Source: Roseateles hydrophilus (GTDB lineage: Bacteria; Pseudomonadota; Gammaproteobacteria; Burkholderiales; Burkholderiaceae_C). From it: DNA of 64,000 nucleotides. The position numbers and the translations under genes are program-made. The stretch covers positions 1 to 64,000 of the forward strand of contig NZ_JAPPUY010000001.1 in assembly GCF_026712245.1 (NCBI RefSeq). Reading direction: 5' to 3'. This document shows, one piece after another, positions 17,307-24,678 of the stretch. How positions within the stretch are numbered: position 1 is the first letter of the stretch; each line of letters opens with the position of its first letter. The notes beneath the pieces were generated by a model that made no database searches, was not told the origin of the DNA, and saw nothing but the letters and a program-made list of their open reading frames with translations.

Positions 17307-18004
17307 ACGCCCTGCACAACTTCCTCTTCGTCGTCTACCCCTACATCTGCCTGGCGGTGTTCTTAATGGGCAGCCTGGCCCGCTTCGACCGCGACCAGTA
17401 CACCTGGAAGTCCGACAGCTCGCAGATGCTGCGCTCGCGCGGCATGAAGTGGGCGAGCAATCTGTTCCACGGCGGCATCCTGTTCCTGTTCGTCGGCCAC
17501 ACGGTGGGCATGCTGACGCCGCACGCGGTCTACGAGCACTTCATCAGCCCGGCCAACAAGCAGATGCTGGCCATCGTCGCCGGCGGTGTGGCCGGCACGG
17601 CCTGTTTCATCGGCCTGAGCATGCTGATCTGGCGCCGCATGACCGACCCGCGCATCCGCCTGACCAGCCACCGCACCGATCTGGCGATCCTATGGATCCT
17701 GTGGATCCAGCTCAGCCTGGGTCTGATCACCTTGCCCTTCTCGCTGTCGCACAGCGACGGCTCGGTGATGCTGATCCTGTCGGACTGGGCGCAGCGCATC
17801 GTCGTGCTGAACCCGGACGCCAGCGGCCTTGTCGCACTCGCCTGGCCCTACAAGGTGCACATGGTGCTGGGCATGACGATCTTCCTGCTCTTCCCCTTCA
17901 GCCGCCTGGTGCATGTGTGGAGCGGGCTGGCCTCGGTCTTCTATGTGTTCCGACCATATCAAGTGGTGCGCTCGCGCCGCCTGAATCTTCCGAAGAAGGG
18001 CTGA
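17303..18004 (+). CDS. narI: Respiratory nitrate reductase gamma subunit NarI (cytochrome b)
   Basis: The membrane anchor that oxidises quinol and holds two haems b. The 233-residue protein shows five hydrophobic helices. Likely haem ligands are the histidines in NLFHGGILFLFVGHTVG and, near the C-terminus, in YKVHMVLGMTIFLLFPFSRLVH. It starts at the ATGA overlap with narJ. The ubiquinone for it may come, in anoxia, from the ubiUVT genes of the same island. Confidence 0.96.
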   Translation: MNALHNFLFVVYPYICLAVFLMGSLARFDRDQYTWKSDSSQMLRSRGMKWASNLFHGGILFLFVGHTVGMLTPHAVYEHFISPANKQMLAIVAGGVAGTACFIGLSMLIWRRMTDPRIRLTSHRTDLAILWILWIQLSLGLITLPFSLSHSDGSVMLILSDWAQRIVVLNPDASGLVALAWPYKVHMVLGMTIFLLFPFSRLVHVWSGLASVFYVFRPYQVVRSRRLNLPKKG

Positions 18005-18008
18005 GAGC

Positions 18009-18761
18009 ATGAGCTACGCCGTCAACGACATCGAGATCGCCGCGCCCGAGGAGGCGCTGGACGAAAAGCAGCTGAGCCAACGCGCCTGCACCGAGTTGCT
18101 GCGCCAGCGGGCGATGCAGGTCGGCCTGCTGGACGCCGCCGACCCCGCTCCCGAGCAGGGTGCGATTAGCGAGGCCGCATCCGCCGCCATTGAGGCGCTG
18201 ATCGCGCAGGAACTCGCCGGACCCGAGCCCGACGAGGCCGCCTGCCGCCGGCACTACGAGGCGAACGCCAAGCACTACGCGCAGGGCGAGCGCCTGCAGG
18301 TCCGGCACATCCTGTTCGCCGTCACGCCGGGCGTCGACGTCGGCTTGCTGCGCCAGAAGGCCGAGGGTCATCTGATCGAGCTGCGCGCCAGTGAACCGGC
18401 CGCCTTCACGGCAGCGGCCAAGAGCCTGTCCAACTGCCCGAGCGGTGCCGAGGGCGGCCAGCTGGGCTGGCTCACGGCCAATGACTGCGCCCCCGAGTTC
18501 GCCCGCGAGCTCTTCGGCCGCAACGAGATCGGCGTGCTGCCACGGCTGGTGCACAGCCGCTTCGGCCTGCACATCGTCGCCATCGACGCCCGCGAGCCCG
18601 GCCGCCTGCCGGCCTTCGAGCAAGTCAAGGCCGCGGTAGCGCAGCAGATGCGCCAGCAGCACCAGATCAGCGCGGTGCGGCAGTACCTGCAGACCCTGGC
18701 TGCCGATGCGCGCCTGGAAGGGGTGGACCTGCAGAGGGCCAGCTCGCCTCTCGTCCAGTAA
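18009..18761 (+). CDS. Parvulin-type peptidyl-prolyl isomerase (NifM-like) linked to nar
   Basis: A 250-residue protein with an N-terminal helical region and a PpiC-type parvulin domain from about residue 95, shown by VRHILFAVTPG, then NCPSGAEGGQLGWL and RFGLHIVAI. It has no signal peptide, unlike the periplasmic SurA/PpiA class, so a cytosolic role is inferred. It begins four bases after the narI stop and is therefore in the nar operon. The natural guess is help in folding or maturation of the nitrate reductase, parallel to the role of NifM for nitrogenase; this is inference from position. Confidence 0.8.
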   Translation: MSYAVNDIEIAAPEEALDEKQLSQRACTELLRQRAMQVGLLDAADPAPEQGAISEAASAAIEALIAQELAGPEPDEAACRRHYEANAKHYAQGERLQVRHILFAVTPGVDVGLLRQKAEGHLIELRASEPAAFTAAAKSLSNCPSGAEGGQLGWLTANDCAPEFARELFGRNEIGVLPRLVHSRFGLHIVAIDAREPGRLPAFEQVKAAVAQQMRQQHQISAVRQYLQTLAADARLEGVDLQRASSPLVQ

Positions 18762-18766
18762 AGACC

Positions 18767-19471
18767 ATGCCCGACGAGCTGCTCGAACGACTGCGCCGGT
18801 TCCAGACCGACGCCTTCCCGCTGCAGCGCTCGCTGTTCAAGCACCTGGTCGACGACGGCCAGCACCCGACGACGCTGTTCATCGGCTGCTCCGACTCGCG
18901 CCTGGTGCCGTATCTATTGACAGGCGCCGGCCCGGGCGAACTGTTCCTCGTCCGCAACGTCGGCGCCTTCGTACCGCCCTACGACCAGAGCCAGGGCTTC
19001 CACGGCACCGCGGCGGCGATCGAGTTCGCCGTGCTGAATCTGCAGGTCCAGCGCATCGTGGTCTGCGGCCACAGCCATTGCGGCGCGATCCGCGCGCTCT
19101 ATGGCGAGGTGCCGGCCGCCGCGCAGAACCTGGCGCGCTGGCTGGACCTCGGCCGCGAGGCGGCGCTACCGGTCGCCGAGCCCGGTCCCGAGGTGCTGCG
19201 TCGCACCGAGCAGCGCGCCATCGTGCTGCAGCTGGAGCGCCTGATGGCCTACCCGATGGTGCGAGACCGCGTCGACGCCGGCCAGCTCACCCTGCACGGC
19301 TGGCATTACGTGATCGAGGACGGCGAGATCCATGTCTTCGATGTCGGCGTCGGCCAGTTCGTCCCAGCCAGCCAGGCCGACAACGCCGGCACCGGCCCCT
19401 ACCAGCGTTTCACCGAGGCCGATCGGCTGGACTACAGCGGCGTGCCCATGGTGGACGAAGGCCATGGCTGA
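18767..19471 (+). CDS. Beta-class carbonic anhydrase
   Basis: The 234-residue protein has the zinc and catalytic motifs of beta-carbonic anhydrases: GCSDSRLVP (Cys, Asp-Arg dyad) and VVCGHSHCGAIRAL (His and Cys). It interconverts CO2 and bicarbonate in the cytosol. It starts five bases after the parvulin gene, in operon, and overlaps the next gene by eight bases. A role in pH or bicarbonate supply during nitrate respiration is possible but not shown by the sequence. Confidence 0.92.
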   Translation: MPDELLERLRRFQTDAFPLQRSLFKHLVDDGQHPTTLFIGCSDSRLVPYLLTGAGPGELFLVRNVGAFVPPYDQSQGFHGTAAAIEFAVLNLQVQRIVVCGHSHCGAIRALYGEVPAAAQNLARWLDLGREAALPVAEPGPEVLRRTEQRAIVLQLERLMAYPMVRDRVDAGQLTLHGWHYVIEDGEIHVFDVGVGQFVPASQADNAGTGPYQRFTEADRLDYSGVPMVDEGHG

Positions 19472-19745
19472 ACTTTGCCTGCAGGGCCTCGACGACTGCG
19501 CGACCCACGAGCGCCTGCTCGCCCGCTTCGACGCGCTGCCCCTCGGCCACAGCCTGGACCTGCTGGCCAGCGATGACCCGCATGCGCTGTTCTTCCAGCT
19601 CGCATCGGCCAGGCCGGGCCAGTTCGACTGGCGCTACCTGTCGCAGGGCCCGGCGCAGTGGCGGGTGCGTCTGCTGCACATTGCGCCAGCGCAAATCAGG
19701 CCGTATCAGGCCTCCTGTCCTTGCAGTCTGCGCGGCGGCCGCTGA
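19464..19745 (+). CDS. DUF2249 domain protein, first copy
   Basis: A 93-residue protein with the DUF2249 fold motifs: CATHERLLARFDALPLGHSLDLL, then SDDPHALFFQLASARPGQFDWRYL (written here in part only). Function is unknown; these small proteins are frequent beside nitrate, NO and N2O respiration genes. The C-terminus ends in a short tail with SCPCSLRGGR. The start overlaps the carbonic anhydrase gene by eight bases. A 14-base palindrome lies within its 3' end (19681-19694). Confidence 0.8.
   Translation: MAELCLQGLDDCATHERLLARFDALPLGHSLDLLASDDPHALFFQLASARPGQFDWRYLSQGPAQWRVRLLHIAPAQIRPYQASCPCSLRGGR
19681..19694. promoter_or_regulatory. TTGCG-CCAG-CGCAA dyad, copy 1
   Basis: A perfect 5-4-5 palindrome located in the 3' end of the first DUF2249 gene. 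The identical 14-mer occurs again at 20419-20432. Its half-site CGCAA also forms the right arm of dyads at 39029 and 3648. It could be an Fnr/Crp-superfamily site or a duplicated relic; its place inside a coding region weakens a regulatory reading. Confidence 0.3.
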
Positions 19746-19752
19746 ACGCGGC

Positions 19753-20367
19753 TCAGTGCGCGCGCCGGCAGAAGCAGTAGACGAACTGCTGTGTGCTGCC
19801 CCAGGGCGTGGTGTGCAGGTGGGTGGCGTGCTCGAGCAGCTGGAACGGCGCGCCGAACTCGGCGTGCAGGCCGTCTGAGGAATAGCGCGCGACCGGCAGG
19901 CCGCTGCACTCGGTCGGGCCCTCGGGGCCGAAGGTGCCGACGATGGCGAAGCCGCCGGGCTTGAGCGCATTCAGCACCTGCTCCACATAGCGGCGGCGCT
20001 GGGCGGGATCGGTGAGGAAATGGAAGACCGCGCGGTCGTGCCAGATGTCGACCGAGTTCAGCGCCAGCTCCATCTCCAGTACGTCGCCGGCGCACCAGCG
20101 GACCTGTGCCGCACGCTCACCCAGACGCGCCCGGCAGACCGCCAGCGCCTGCTCCGACAGGTCCAGCACCTCGATGCGGCGGTAGCCGGCATCGAGCAGA
20201 TCGTCGACCAAGGTCGACTCGCCGCCGCCGACATCGAGGATGGCGGCGTCGAGATCGGCGCCGGCCTGGCGGATATAGGCCAGCGACTCGGCCAGGTGCG
20301 GCGCGTACCAGCTGACCGCATCGGGCGCCTTGCTGCCGTAGACCTGCTCCCAATGCGATTTACTCAT
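19753..20367 (-). CDS. Class I SAM-dependent methyltransferase
   Basis: A 204-residue protein. It opens with HWEQVYGSKAPDAVSWY, typical of a methyltransferase subgroup close to thiopurine/TehB-like enzymes. The SAM-binding glycine motif ILDVGGGESTLVDDLL lies near residue 43, followed by the acidic DLSEQAL and the motif NSVDIWHDRAVFHFLTDP. The substrate cannot be told. It is on the opposite strand to its neighbours and shares a divergent promoter region with the second DUF2249 gene. Confidence 0.8.
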   Translation of the reverse strand: MSKSHWEQVYGSKAPDAVSWYAPHLAESLAYIRQAGADLDAAILDVGGGESTLVDDLLDAGYRRIEVLDLSEQALAVCRARLGERAAQVRWCAGDVLEMELALNSVDIWHDRAVFHFLTDPAQRRRYVEQVLNALKPGGFAIVGTFGPEGPTECSGLPVARYSSDGLHAEFGAPFQLLEHATHLHTTPWGSTQQFVYCFCRRAH

Positions 20368-20418
20368 GCCGTTTCTCCAGCCGAAGGTGTGCTTGTGGGG
20401 ATGCCAGCTGGGGTCGGT

Positions 20419-20432
20419 TTGCGCCAGCGCAA
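20419..20432. promoter_or_regulatory. TTGCG-CCAG-CGCAA dyad, copy 2, in a divergent promoter region
   Basis: A perfect 5-4-5 palindrome in the 143-base region between the divergent methyltransferase and second DUF2249 genes. It is closer to the methyltransferase (52 bases before its start). A more canonical Fnr-like dyad lies 27 bases to its right. Confidence 0.35.
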
Positions 20433-20459
20433 GTCCGCCGCAGCATGCGGCCGCTGCGC

Positions 20460-20473
20460 TTGACCCAGTTCAA
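20460..20473. promoter_or_regulatory. Fnr/Dnr-type box upstream of the second DUF2249 gene and ubiUVT
   Basis: TTGAC-CCAG-TTCAA at 20460-20473 has the Fnr/Dnr layout TTGAN-N4-NTCAA. It is 37 bases before the start of the second DUF2249 gene, which leads the ubiUVT operon. If it acts at -41.5, the transcript would begin only a few bases before the ATG. Confidence 0.5.
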
Positions 20474-20510
20474 GGTTTCGCCGAGCGCCCGGACCTAGGC
20501 TGACGCCACC

Positions 20511-20816
20511 ATGCAAACGACCACCACCTACGACCTCCGTTCGCTGATGCCGGCGCAGCGCCATCAGCTGGCTTTCCAGGCTTTCGACGCGCTCGCCGAC
20601 GGCGAGGCCTTCGAGCTGATCAACGACCACGAGCCGCGCGGTCTCTTGATGCAGTTCGCCGAGCAGCGCGCCAATCGCTTCGACTGGCGGGTGATGCAGG
20701 CGGCGCCGGGCGCCTGGCGCATCCGCATCCAGCGCGTTGCCGATGGCTTCGCGAAGACCGTCGAGGCCGGTCTCGACGAGGGCTGCTGCTCTTGCAGCTG
20801 CTCTGGGCGCGGCTGA
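20511..20816 (+). CDS. DUF2249 domain protein, second copy, Cys-rich tail
   Basis: A 101-residue protein of the DUF2249 family, with the motif YDLRSLMPAQRHQLAFQAFD and FDWRVMQAAPGAWRIRI. It is a diverged relative of the copy at 19464. The C-terminus ends in GCCSCSCSGRG, four cysteines in six residues, suggesting metal binding or a thiol function. It leads a tightly packed operon into ubiU and carries an Fnr-like box upstream. Function is unknown. Confidence 0.8.
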   Translation: MQTTTTYDLRSLMPAQRHQLAFQAFDALADGEAFELINDHEPRGLLMQFAEQRANRFDWRVMQAAPGAWRIRIQRVADGFAKTVEAGLDEGCCSCSCSGRG

Positions 20817-20852
20817 TCGACCCCGGCCGCGCTAGCCGCGGCCGCTCTTCCG

Positions 20853-21881
20853 ATGACTGCTGTCCCCACCAAGCCGGAGCTGGTCTGCCCGGCGGGCTCG
20901 CTGCGCGCGCTGCAGCTGGCCGTCGACGCCGGCGCCGATGCCGTCTACCTGGGCCTGAAGGACGCGACGAACGCGCGCAACTTCGCCGGCCTGAACTTCG
21001 ATGCCACGCAGGTGCGTGTCGGCGTGGCCTACGCCCATGCCCGTGGCCGCCGCGTGCTGATGGCGTTGAACACCTTTGCCGACGCCCGGGACGAGACGCC
21101 CTGGCAGCGCGCCGTTGACCGTGCCGCCGAGCTGGGCGCCGACGCGCTGATCGTCGCCGACAGCGCGGTGCTCGCCGACGCACGCCGCCGCCACCCGCAG
21201 CTCACGCTGCACCTGTCGGTGCAGGCCTCGGCGACCAACCACGAGGCGATCCGTTACTACCGCGAGCGCTACGGCATCCAGCGGGCGGTGCTGCCCCGCG
21301 TGCTGACCCTGCAGCAGGTGCAGCAGCTGATCCAGCGCTGTGAAACGCCCGTCGAGGTCTTCGGCTTCGGCAGCCTTTGCGTGATGGTTGAGGGCCGCTG
21401 CCATCTGTCCAGCTACGCAACCGGGCAGTCGCCGAACACCGCCGGCGTCTGCTCGCCGCCTTCCGCCGTGCGCTGGGACGAATCGCCGGACGGCGTGCGC
21501 GCGCGCCTCGGTGGCGTGCTCATCGACCACTACCGCCCGGGCGAGCCGCGCGGCTACCCGACCCTGTGCAAGGGCCGCTTCGAGGTCGGCGAGCTGGCGC
21601 GCGATTACGCGCTGGAAGAGCCGACCAGCCTCAACACCCTGAGCCTGCTGCCGCAGCTGATCCAGGCCGGCGTGGCCGCGATCAAGATCGAGGGCCGCCA
21701 GCGCAGCCCCGCCTATGTGGCCGAGGTCACCAAGGTCTGGCGCGCCGCGATCGACAGCGCCTGGTCCGCCCATGAGGGCAGGGGCCGCTACAGCGTGCAG
21801 CCGGCCTGGGATGCCGGCCTGGCGCGCTGGGCCGAGGGCCAGCAGCACACCCTGGGTGCCTATGACAGACCTTGGCGTTGA
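20853..21881 (+). CDS. ubiU: Anaerobic ubiquinone hydroxylation protein UbiU (U32 family)
   Basis: UbiU and UbiV form a heterodimer, each with a [4Fe-4S] cluster, that hydroxylates the ubiquinone ring without oxygen. The 342-residue protein has the U32 start ELVCPAGSLRALQLAVDAGADAVYLG (shown in part). Its cluster cysteines are in MVEGRCHLSSYATGQSPN, VCSPP and YPTLCKGR. Length fits UbiU. It is followed by ubiV after seven bases and then ubiT, the standard set. It supports quinone supply for NarI under anoxia. Confidence 0.9.
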   Translation: MTAVPTKPELVCPAGSLRALQLAVDAGADAVYLGLKDATNARNFAGLNFDATQVRVGVAYAHARGRRVLMALNTFADARDETPWQRAVDRAAELGADALIVADSAVLADARRRHPQLTLHLSVQASATNHEAIRYYRERYGIQRAVLPRVLTLQQVQQLIQRCETPVEVFGFGSLCVMVEGRCHLSSYATGQSPNTAGVCSPPSAVRWDESPDGVRARLGGVLIDHYRPGEPRGYPTLCKGRFEVGELARDYALEEPTSLNTLSLLPQLIQAGVAAIKIEGRQRSPAYVAEVTKVWRAAIDSAWSAHEGRGRYSVQPAWDAGLARWAEGQQHTLGAYDRPWR

Positions 21882-21888
21882 CCCCGAC

Positions 21889-22872
21889 ATGACTCCCATC
21901 CGACTGAGCGTCGGCCCGCTGCTTTACTGGTGGCCGCGGGCCGTGCTGATGAATTTCTACGCCGAGATCGCCGACTCGCCGGTGCAGACCGTGGTGCTGG
22001 GCGAGCTGGTCTGCTCGCGGCGCAACGAGATCAAGTTCGACGACTGGTTATCCATCGCCCGTGAGCTGCGCGCCGCCGGCAAGGACGTGCGCCTGGCCAC
22101 CATGGCCCTGGTGATGAGCGAGGCCGAGCTGCGCACCTTGCGACGCGTCTGCGAGCAGGACGAGTTCCCGGTCGAGGCGGGCGACGCCGCCGCGCTGCAG
22201 GTCTTGCGCGAGGCCGGCTGGCGCCCGCATACCTTGGGCCCGCACCTGAACATCTACAGCGCCACCGCGCTGGCCGAACACGCCGAGCTGGGCGCCGACC
22301 GCTGGGTGGCGCCGGTAGAGCTGGCGCTCGATGCGGTCGGCCGCATCAACCCGATGCCCAGCCGGCTTGCGACCGAGGTCTGGGGCTTCGGCCGATTGCC
22401 GCTGGCGCTTTCGGCACGCTGCTTCACCGCCCGGCATCACCGCTTGAAGAAGGACGACTGCCAGTTCCGCTGCCGCGACGATGCCGACGGCCTGCTCTTG
22501 AAGACCGGCGACGGCGAGGACTTCCTCGCGCTCAACGGCATCCAGACGCAAAGCGCCGCCCTGCAATGCCTGCTCGGGCATGGCCATGCGCTGCGCGAGG
22601 CAGGGGTGCAGTGGCTGCGGCTCTCGCCCTGCAGCGGGCCTTTCGACGAGGTGATCCGGCTCTTCGACGCGGTCTTCGCGCGCGGTCTGAGCCCGAGTGA
22701 AGGCCTGGCCGAGCTGCGCAAGCTGCCGCTGCCAGGGCGTCTGGTGGACGGCTTCGCACGCCGTGTTGCGGGGCTGGAGGAGGCAAAGCTATCCGCCCCC
22801 ACGCGCGCTTCGCTAGCTGCCCCCCAAGGGGGCCTGGTCTCCCTTGGGGCGGCCCGGCGGGAGACCGCATGA
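21889..22872 (+). CDS. ubiV: Anaerobic ubiquinone hydroxylation protein UbiV (U32 family), repeat-derived C-terminus
   Basis: Partner of UbiU. Starting at ATG 21889 the protein reads MTPIRLSVGPLLYWWPRAV, as in UbiV; an in-frame ATG at 21862 would overlap ubiU and is less likely. Cluster cysteines are in LGELVCSRRNE, ARCFTARHH and DDCQFRC. Conserved sequence ends near FARRVAGLE. The last ~25 residues (from EAKLSAP onward) come from a genomic repeat unit (22790-22862) that has been read into the gene and supplies the stop. That tail is absent from other UbiV proteins I know. The stop overlaps ubiT by four bases. Confidence 0.88.
   Translation: MTPIRLSVGPLLYWWPRAVLMNFYAEIADSPVQTVVLGELVCSRRNEIKFDDWLSIARELRAAGKDVRLATMALVMSEAELRTLRRVCEQDEFPVEAGDAAALQVLREAGWRPHTLGPHLNIYSATALAEHAELGADRWVAPVELALDAVGRINPMPSRLATEVWGFGRLPLALSARCFTARHHRLKKDDCQFRCRDDADGLLLKTGDGEDFLALNGIQTQSAALQCLLGHGHALREAGVQWLRLSPCSGPFDEVIRLFDAVFARGLSPSEGLAELRKLPLPGRLVDGFARRVAGLEEAKLSAPTRASLAAPQGGLVSLGAARRETA
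22790..22862. repeat. Interspersed repeat inside the 3' end of ubiV
   Basis: The unit contains CCCCCACGCGCGCTTCGCTAGC, then TGCCCCCCAAGGGGGCCTGG and CCCTTGGGGCGGCCCGGCGG. Palindromic CCCCCCAAGGGGG and the following CTTGGGGCGGCCCGGCG match other units near 7600 and 30640. It is translated as the UbiV tail. Confidence 0.6.
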
Positions 22873-23294
22873 GCGCACTCAGCTTGCCCAGCCTGCCCGC
22901 GCCCTGGCGCGCACGAGTTGCGCGGCTGCCCACGCGGCCGCCATCGACCCTGCTGGCGCTGTTGCTCGACCGCCTGCTGCTGCCGCGCCTGGACGCCGGC
23001 CAGCGCGAAGCCCTGCAGGGCGCCATCGTCGAGATCGAGCTGCAGGAACTCGGCGCCCGGGTGCGCCTGTGCTTGGGGCCGCGCGGCTTTGGAGCCGCAG
23101 CCGAGAGCGGCCCGGCCCGGCTGCGCCTGCGCGCCACGGTCGAGGCGCTGTGGCGACTGCTGCGCGGCGAGGACGATGCCGACCGCCTGTTCTTCGACGG
23201 CGCCCTGGTGATGGAAGGCGACACCGAGTACGGCCTGATCCTGAAGAACACCCTGGACGCGATCGGCCCGCTCTGGGTGGGGGCGCGAGCATGA
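22869..23294 (+). CDS. ubiT: Ubiquinone biosynthesis accessory factor UbiT (SCP2 domain)
   Basis: A 141-residue protein with an SCP2-like lipid-binding fold: helices at the start, then VEIELQELGARVRLCL and FFDGALVMEGDTEYGLILKN. UbiT is needed for oxygen-independent ubiquinone synthesis and probably presents the lipid intermediates. It starts on an ATGA overlap with ubiV and ends on an ATGA overlap with the next gene, so the operon is very compact. Confidence 0.88.
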   Translation: MSALSLPSLPAPWRARVARLPTRPPSTLLALLLDRLLLPRLDAGQREALQGAIVEIELQELGARVRLCLGPRGFGAAAESGPARLRLRATVEALWRLLRGEDDADRLFFDGALVMEGDTEYGLILKNTLDAIGPLWVGARA

Positions 23295-24358
23295 AACGAC
23301 GACAACTGCTGATGCTCGGCGCGGCCGCGGCACCGCTGCTGGCGCTGGCCGCTGCGCCCGCCCACCGCCTGGCCCTGGCCTGGCGACTCGCCAATGGCCG
23401 CGACCAGGTCGGAGTGCTGAACCTGGATTGGGCCGAGCGACGGATCGATGTCGAGGCCGCCTGGGATCTGCCCAGTCGCGCCCATGGCCTGATCGGCGAT
23501 GGGGCAGGGGGCTTCTACGCGGTGGCTGCCCGCGCGGGGGACTGGCTGCTGTATGGGGATGCGGCAGGCAGACCGCGCTGGGTCAGGCAGTACGGACCTT
23601 GGCGCTTCAACGGTCATCTGCTGCCGCACGCCGCCGGCCTGTTCGCCACCGAGACCGATCCGCGCGACGACACGGCGCATCTGGCGCTGCGTGACCCCAA
23701 GACCCTGGCGCTGATGGCCCGCTGGCCACTGGCCGGGCGCGATGGACACCAGATCGTCGCCGAGCGCGACGGCAGCCTGCTGCTCGCGCTGGGCGGCCTG
23801 CCGCGCTGGCCCGACGGGCGCAAACGCAGCGGCGAGCCCATCGCGTCGGCGCTGCTGCGCATCAACCCCAGCAACGGCCGCGAGCTGGCGCGCTGGACCC
23901 TGGCGGACCCCGACATCAGCCTGCGCCATCTCGCCTGGTCGCATGATGGCCAGCAGCTCGGCATCGCGCTGCAGGCCGAACACCCGCAGGCCGGGAGCCG
24001 CGAGGATGCGCCCCTGCTCGCGCTGTTCGACGGCGAGCGGCTCAGGCTGCCCGTCACCGGCGGACCTGGCCTCGGCTATGCAGGCGACATCTGCGCCGCG
24101 CCCGGCGGCGGCTTTGTGCTCAGCGCGCAGAAGGCCGGCCTGGGCCTGCTCTGGCAGCCGGCACAGCCGGAGCGCTGGACGCGCATCGCCGAACTCACCG
24201 AGCCTTGTGCGCTGCAGGACGGCTGGCACGAGGGCGAGCGCGCGGTGCTGCTCGTCGCCGGTCGGGGCCTTGCGCGCTGGCAGGCCGGCGGCGCGCAGAT
24301 GCTGGCCTGGCCACAGGCCATGGTCCCCGACAATCACGCCCTCTTGCTCCCGGCATGA
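23291..24358 (+). CDS. DUF1513 family protein, probable Tat or Sec exported
   Basis: A 355-residue protein with an N-terminal MKRRQLLMLGAAAAPLLAL signal, with a twin arginine but not a perfect Tat motif. The body is a beta-propeller-like sequence with FNGHLLPHAAGLFATETDP and LRHLAWSHDGQQLGIALQ, matching DUF1513 proteins. Those are usually found next to iron uptake or imelysin genes. Its function here, between ubiT and a MIP18-like gene, is unknown. Both ends overlap neighbours by four bases (ATGA). Confidence 0.75.
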   Translation: MKRRQLLMLGAAAAPLLALAAAPAHRLALAWRLANGRDQVGVLNLDWAERRIDVEAAWDLPSRAHGLIGDGAGGFYAVAARAGDWLLYGDAAGRPRWVRQYGPWRFNGHLLPHAAGLFATETDPRDDTAHLALRDPKTLALMARWPLAGRDGHQIVAERDGSLLLALGGLPRWPDGRKRSGEPIASALLRINPSNGRELARWTLADPDISLRHLAWSHDGQQLGIALQAEHPQAGSREDAPLLALFDGERLRLPVTGGPGLGYAGDICAAPGGGFVLSAQKAGLGLLWQPAQPERWTRIAELTEPCALQDGWHEGERAVLLVAGRGLARWQAGGAQMLAWPQAMVPDNHALLLPA

Positions 24359-24678
24359 GCGACAGGACCCCGCTTGTCGCCCAGGCCCGCGAGGCCTTGC
24401 GCGAGATCGTCGACCCCGAGCTTGGCGTCAACCTCGTTGACCTCGGCCTGATCGAGGCGCTGCAGGAGCGGCCTGAAGGGCTTTATGTGCGCATGACCCT
24501 GACCAGCGCCGCCTGCCCGATGGCCGAGATGCTACTCGGCGAGGTCGAGGAGGCGCTGGAGGCGCTGCTGCCGCCGCCGCAGCAACTGGAGCTGGAGCTG
24601 GTGTTCGCGCCGCCCTGGACGCCGGCGCGCTTGAGCGCCGCGGCGCGTGAGCAACTGGGCTGGGAGCAGGGCGCATGA
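24355..24678 (+). CDS. MIP18/DUF59 (PaaD/SufT-like) metal-sulfur cluster assembly protein
   Basis: A 107-residue protein with the DUF59 signature LREIVDPELGVNLVDLGLIE and TLTSAACPMAEML, including the conserved cysteine. Family members help to mature iron-sulfur proteins. Being in the same overlapping operon as ubiU/ubiV, whose products each carry a [4Fe-4S] cluster, it may serve them or NarH; that is inference. ATGA overlaps on both sides. Confidence 0.82.
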   Translation: MSDRTPLVAQAREALREIVDPELGVNLVDLGLIEALQERPEGLYVRMTLTSAACPMAEMLLGEVEEALEALLPPPQQLELELVFAPPWTPARLSAAAREQLGWEQGA

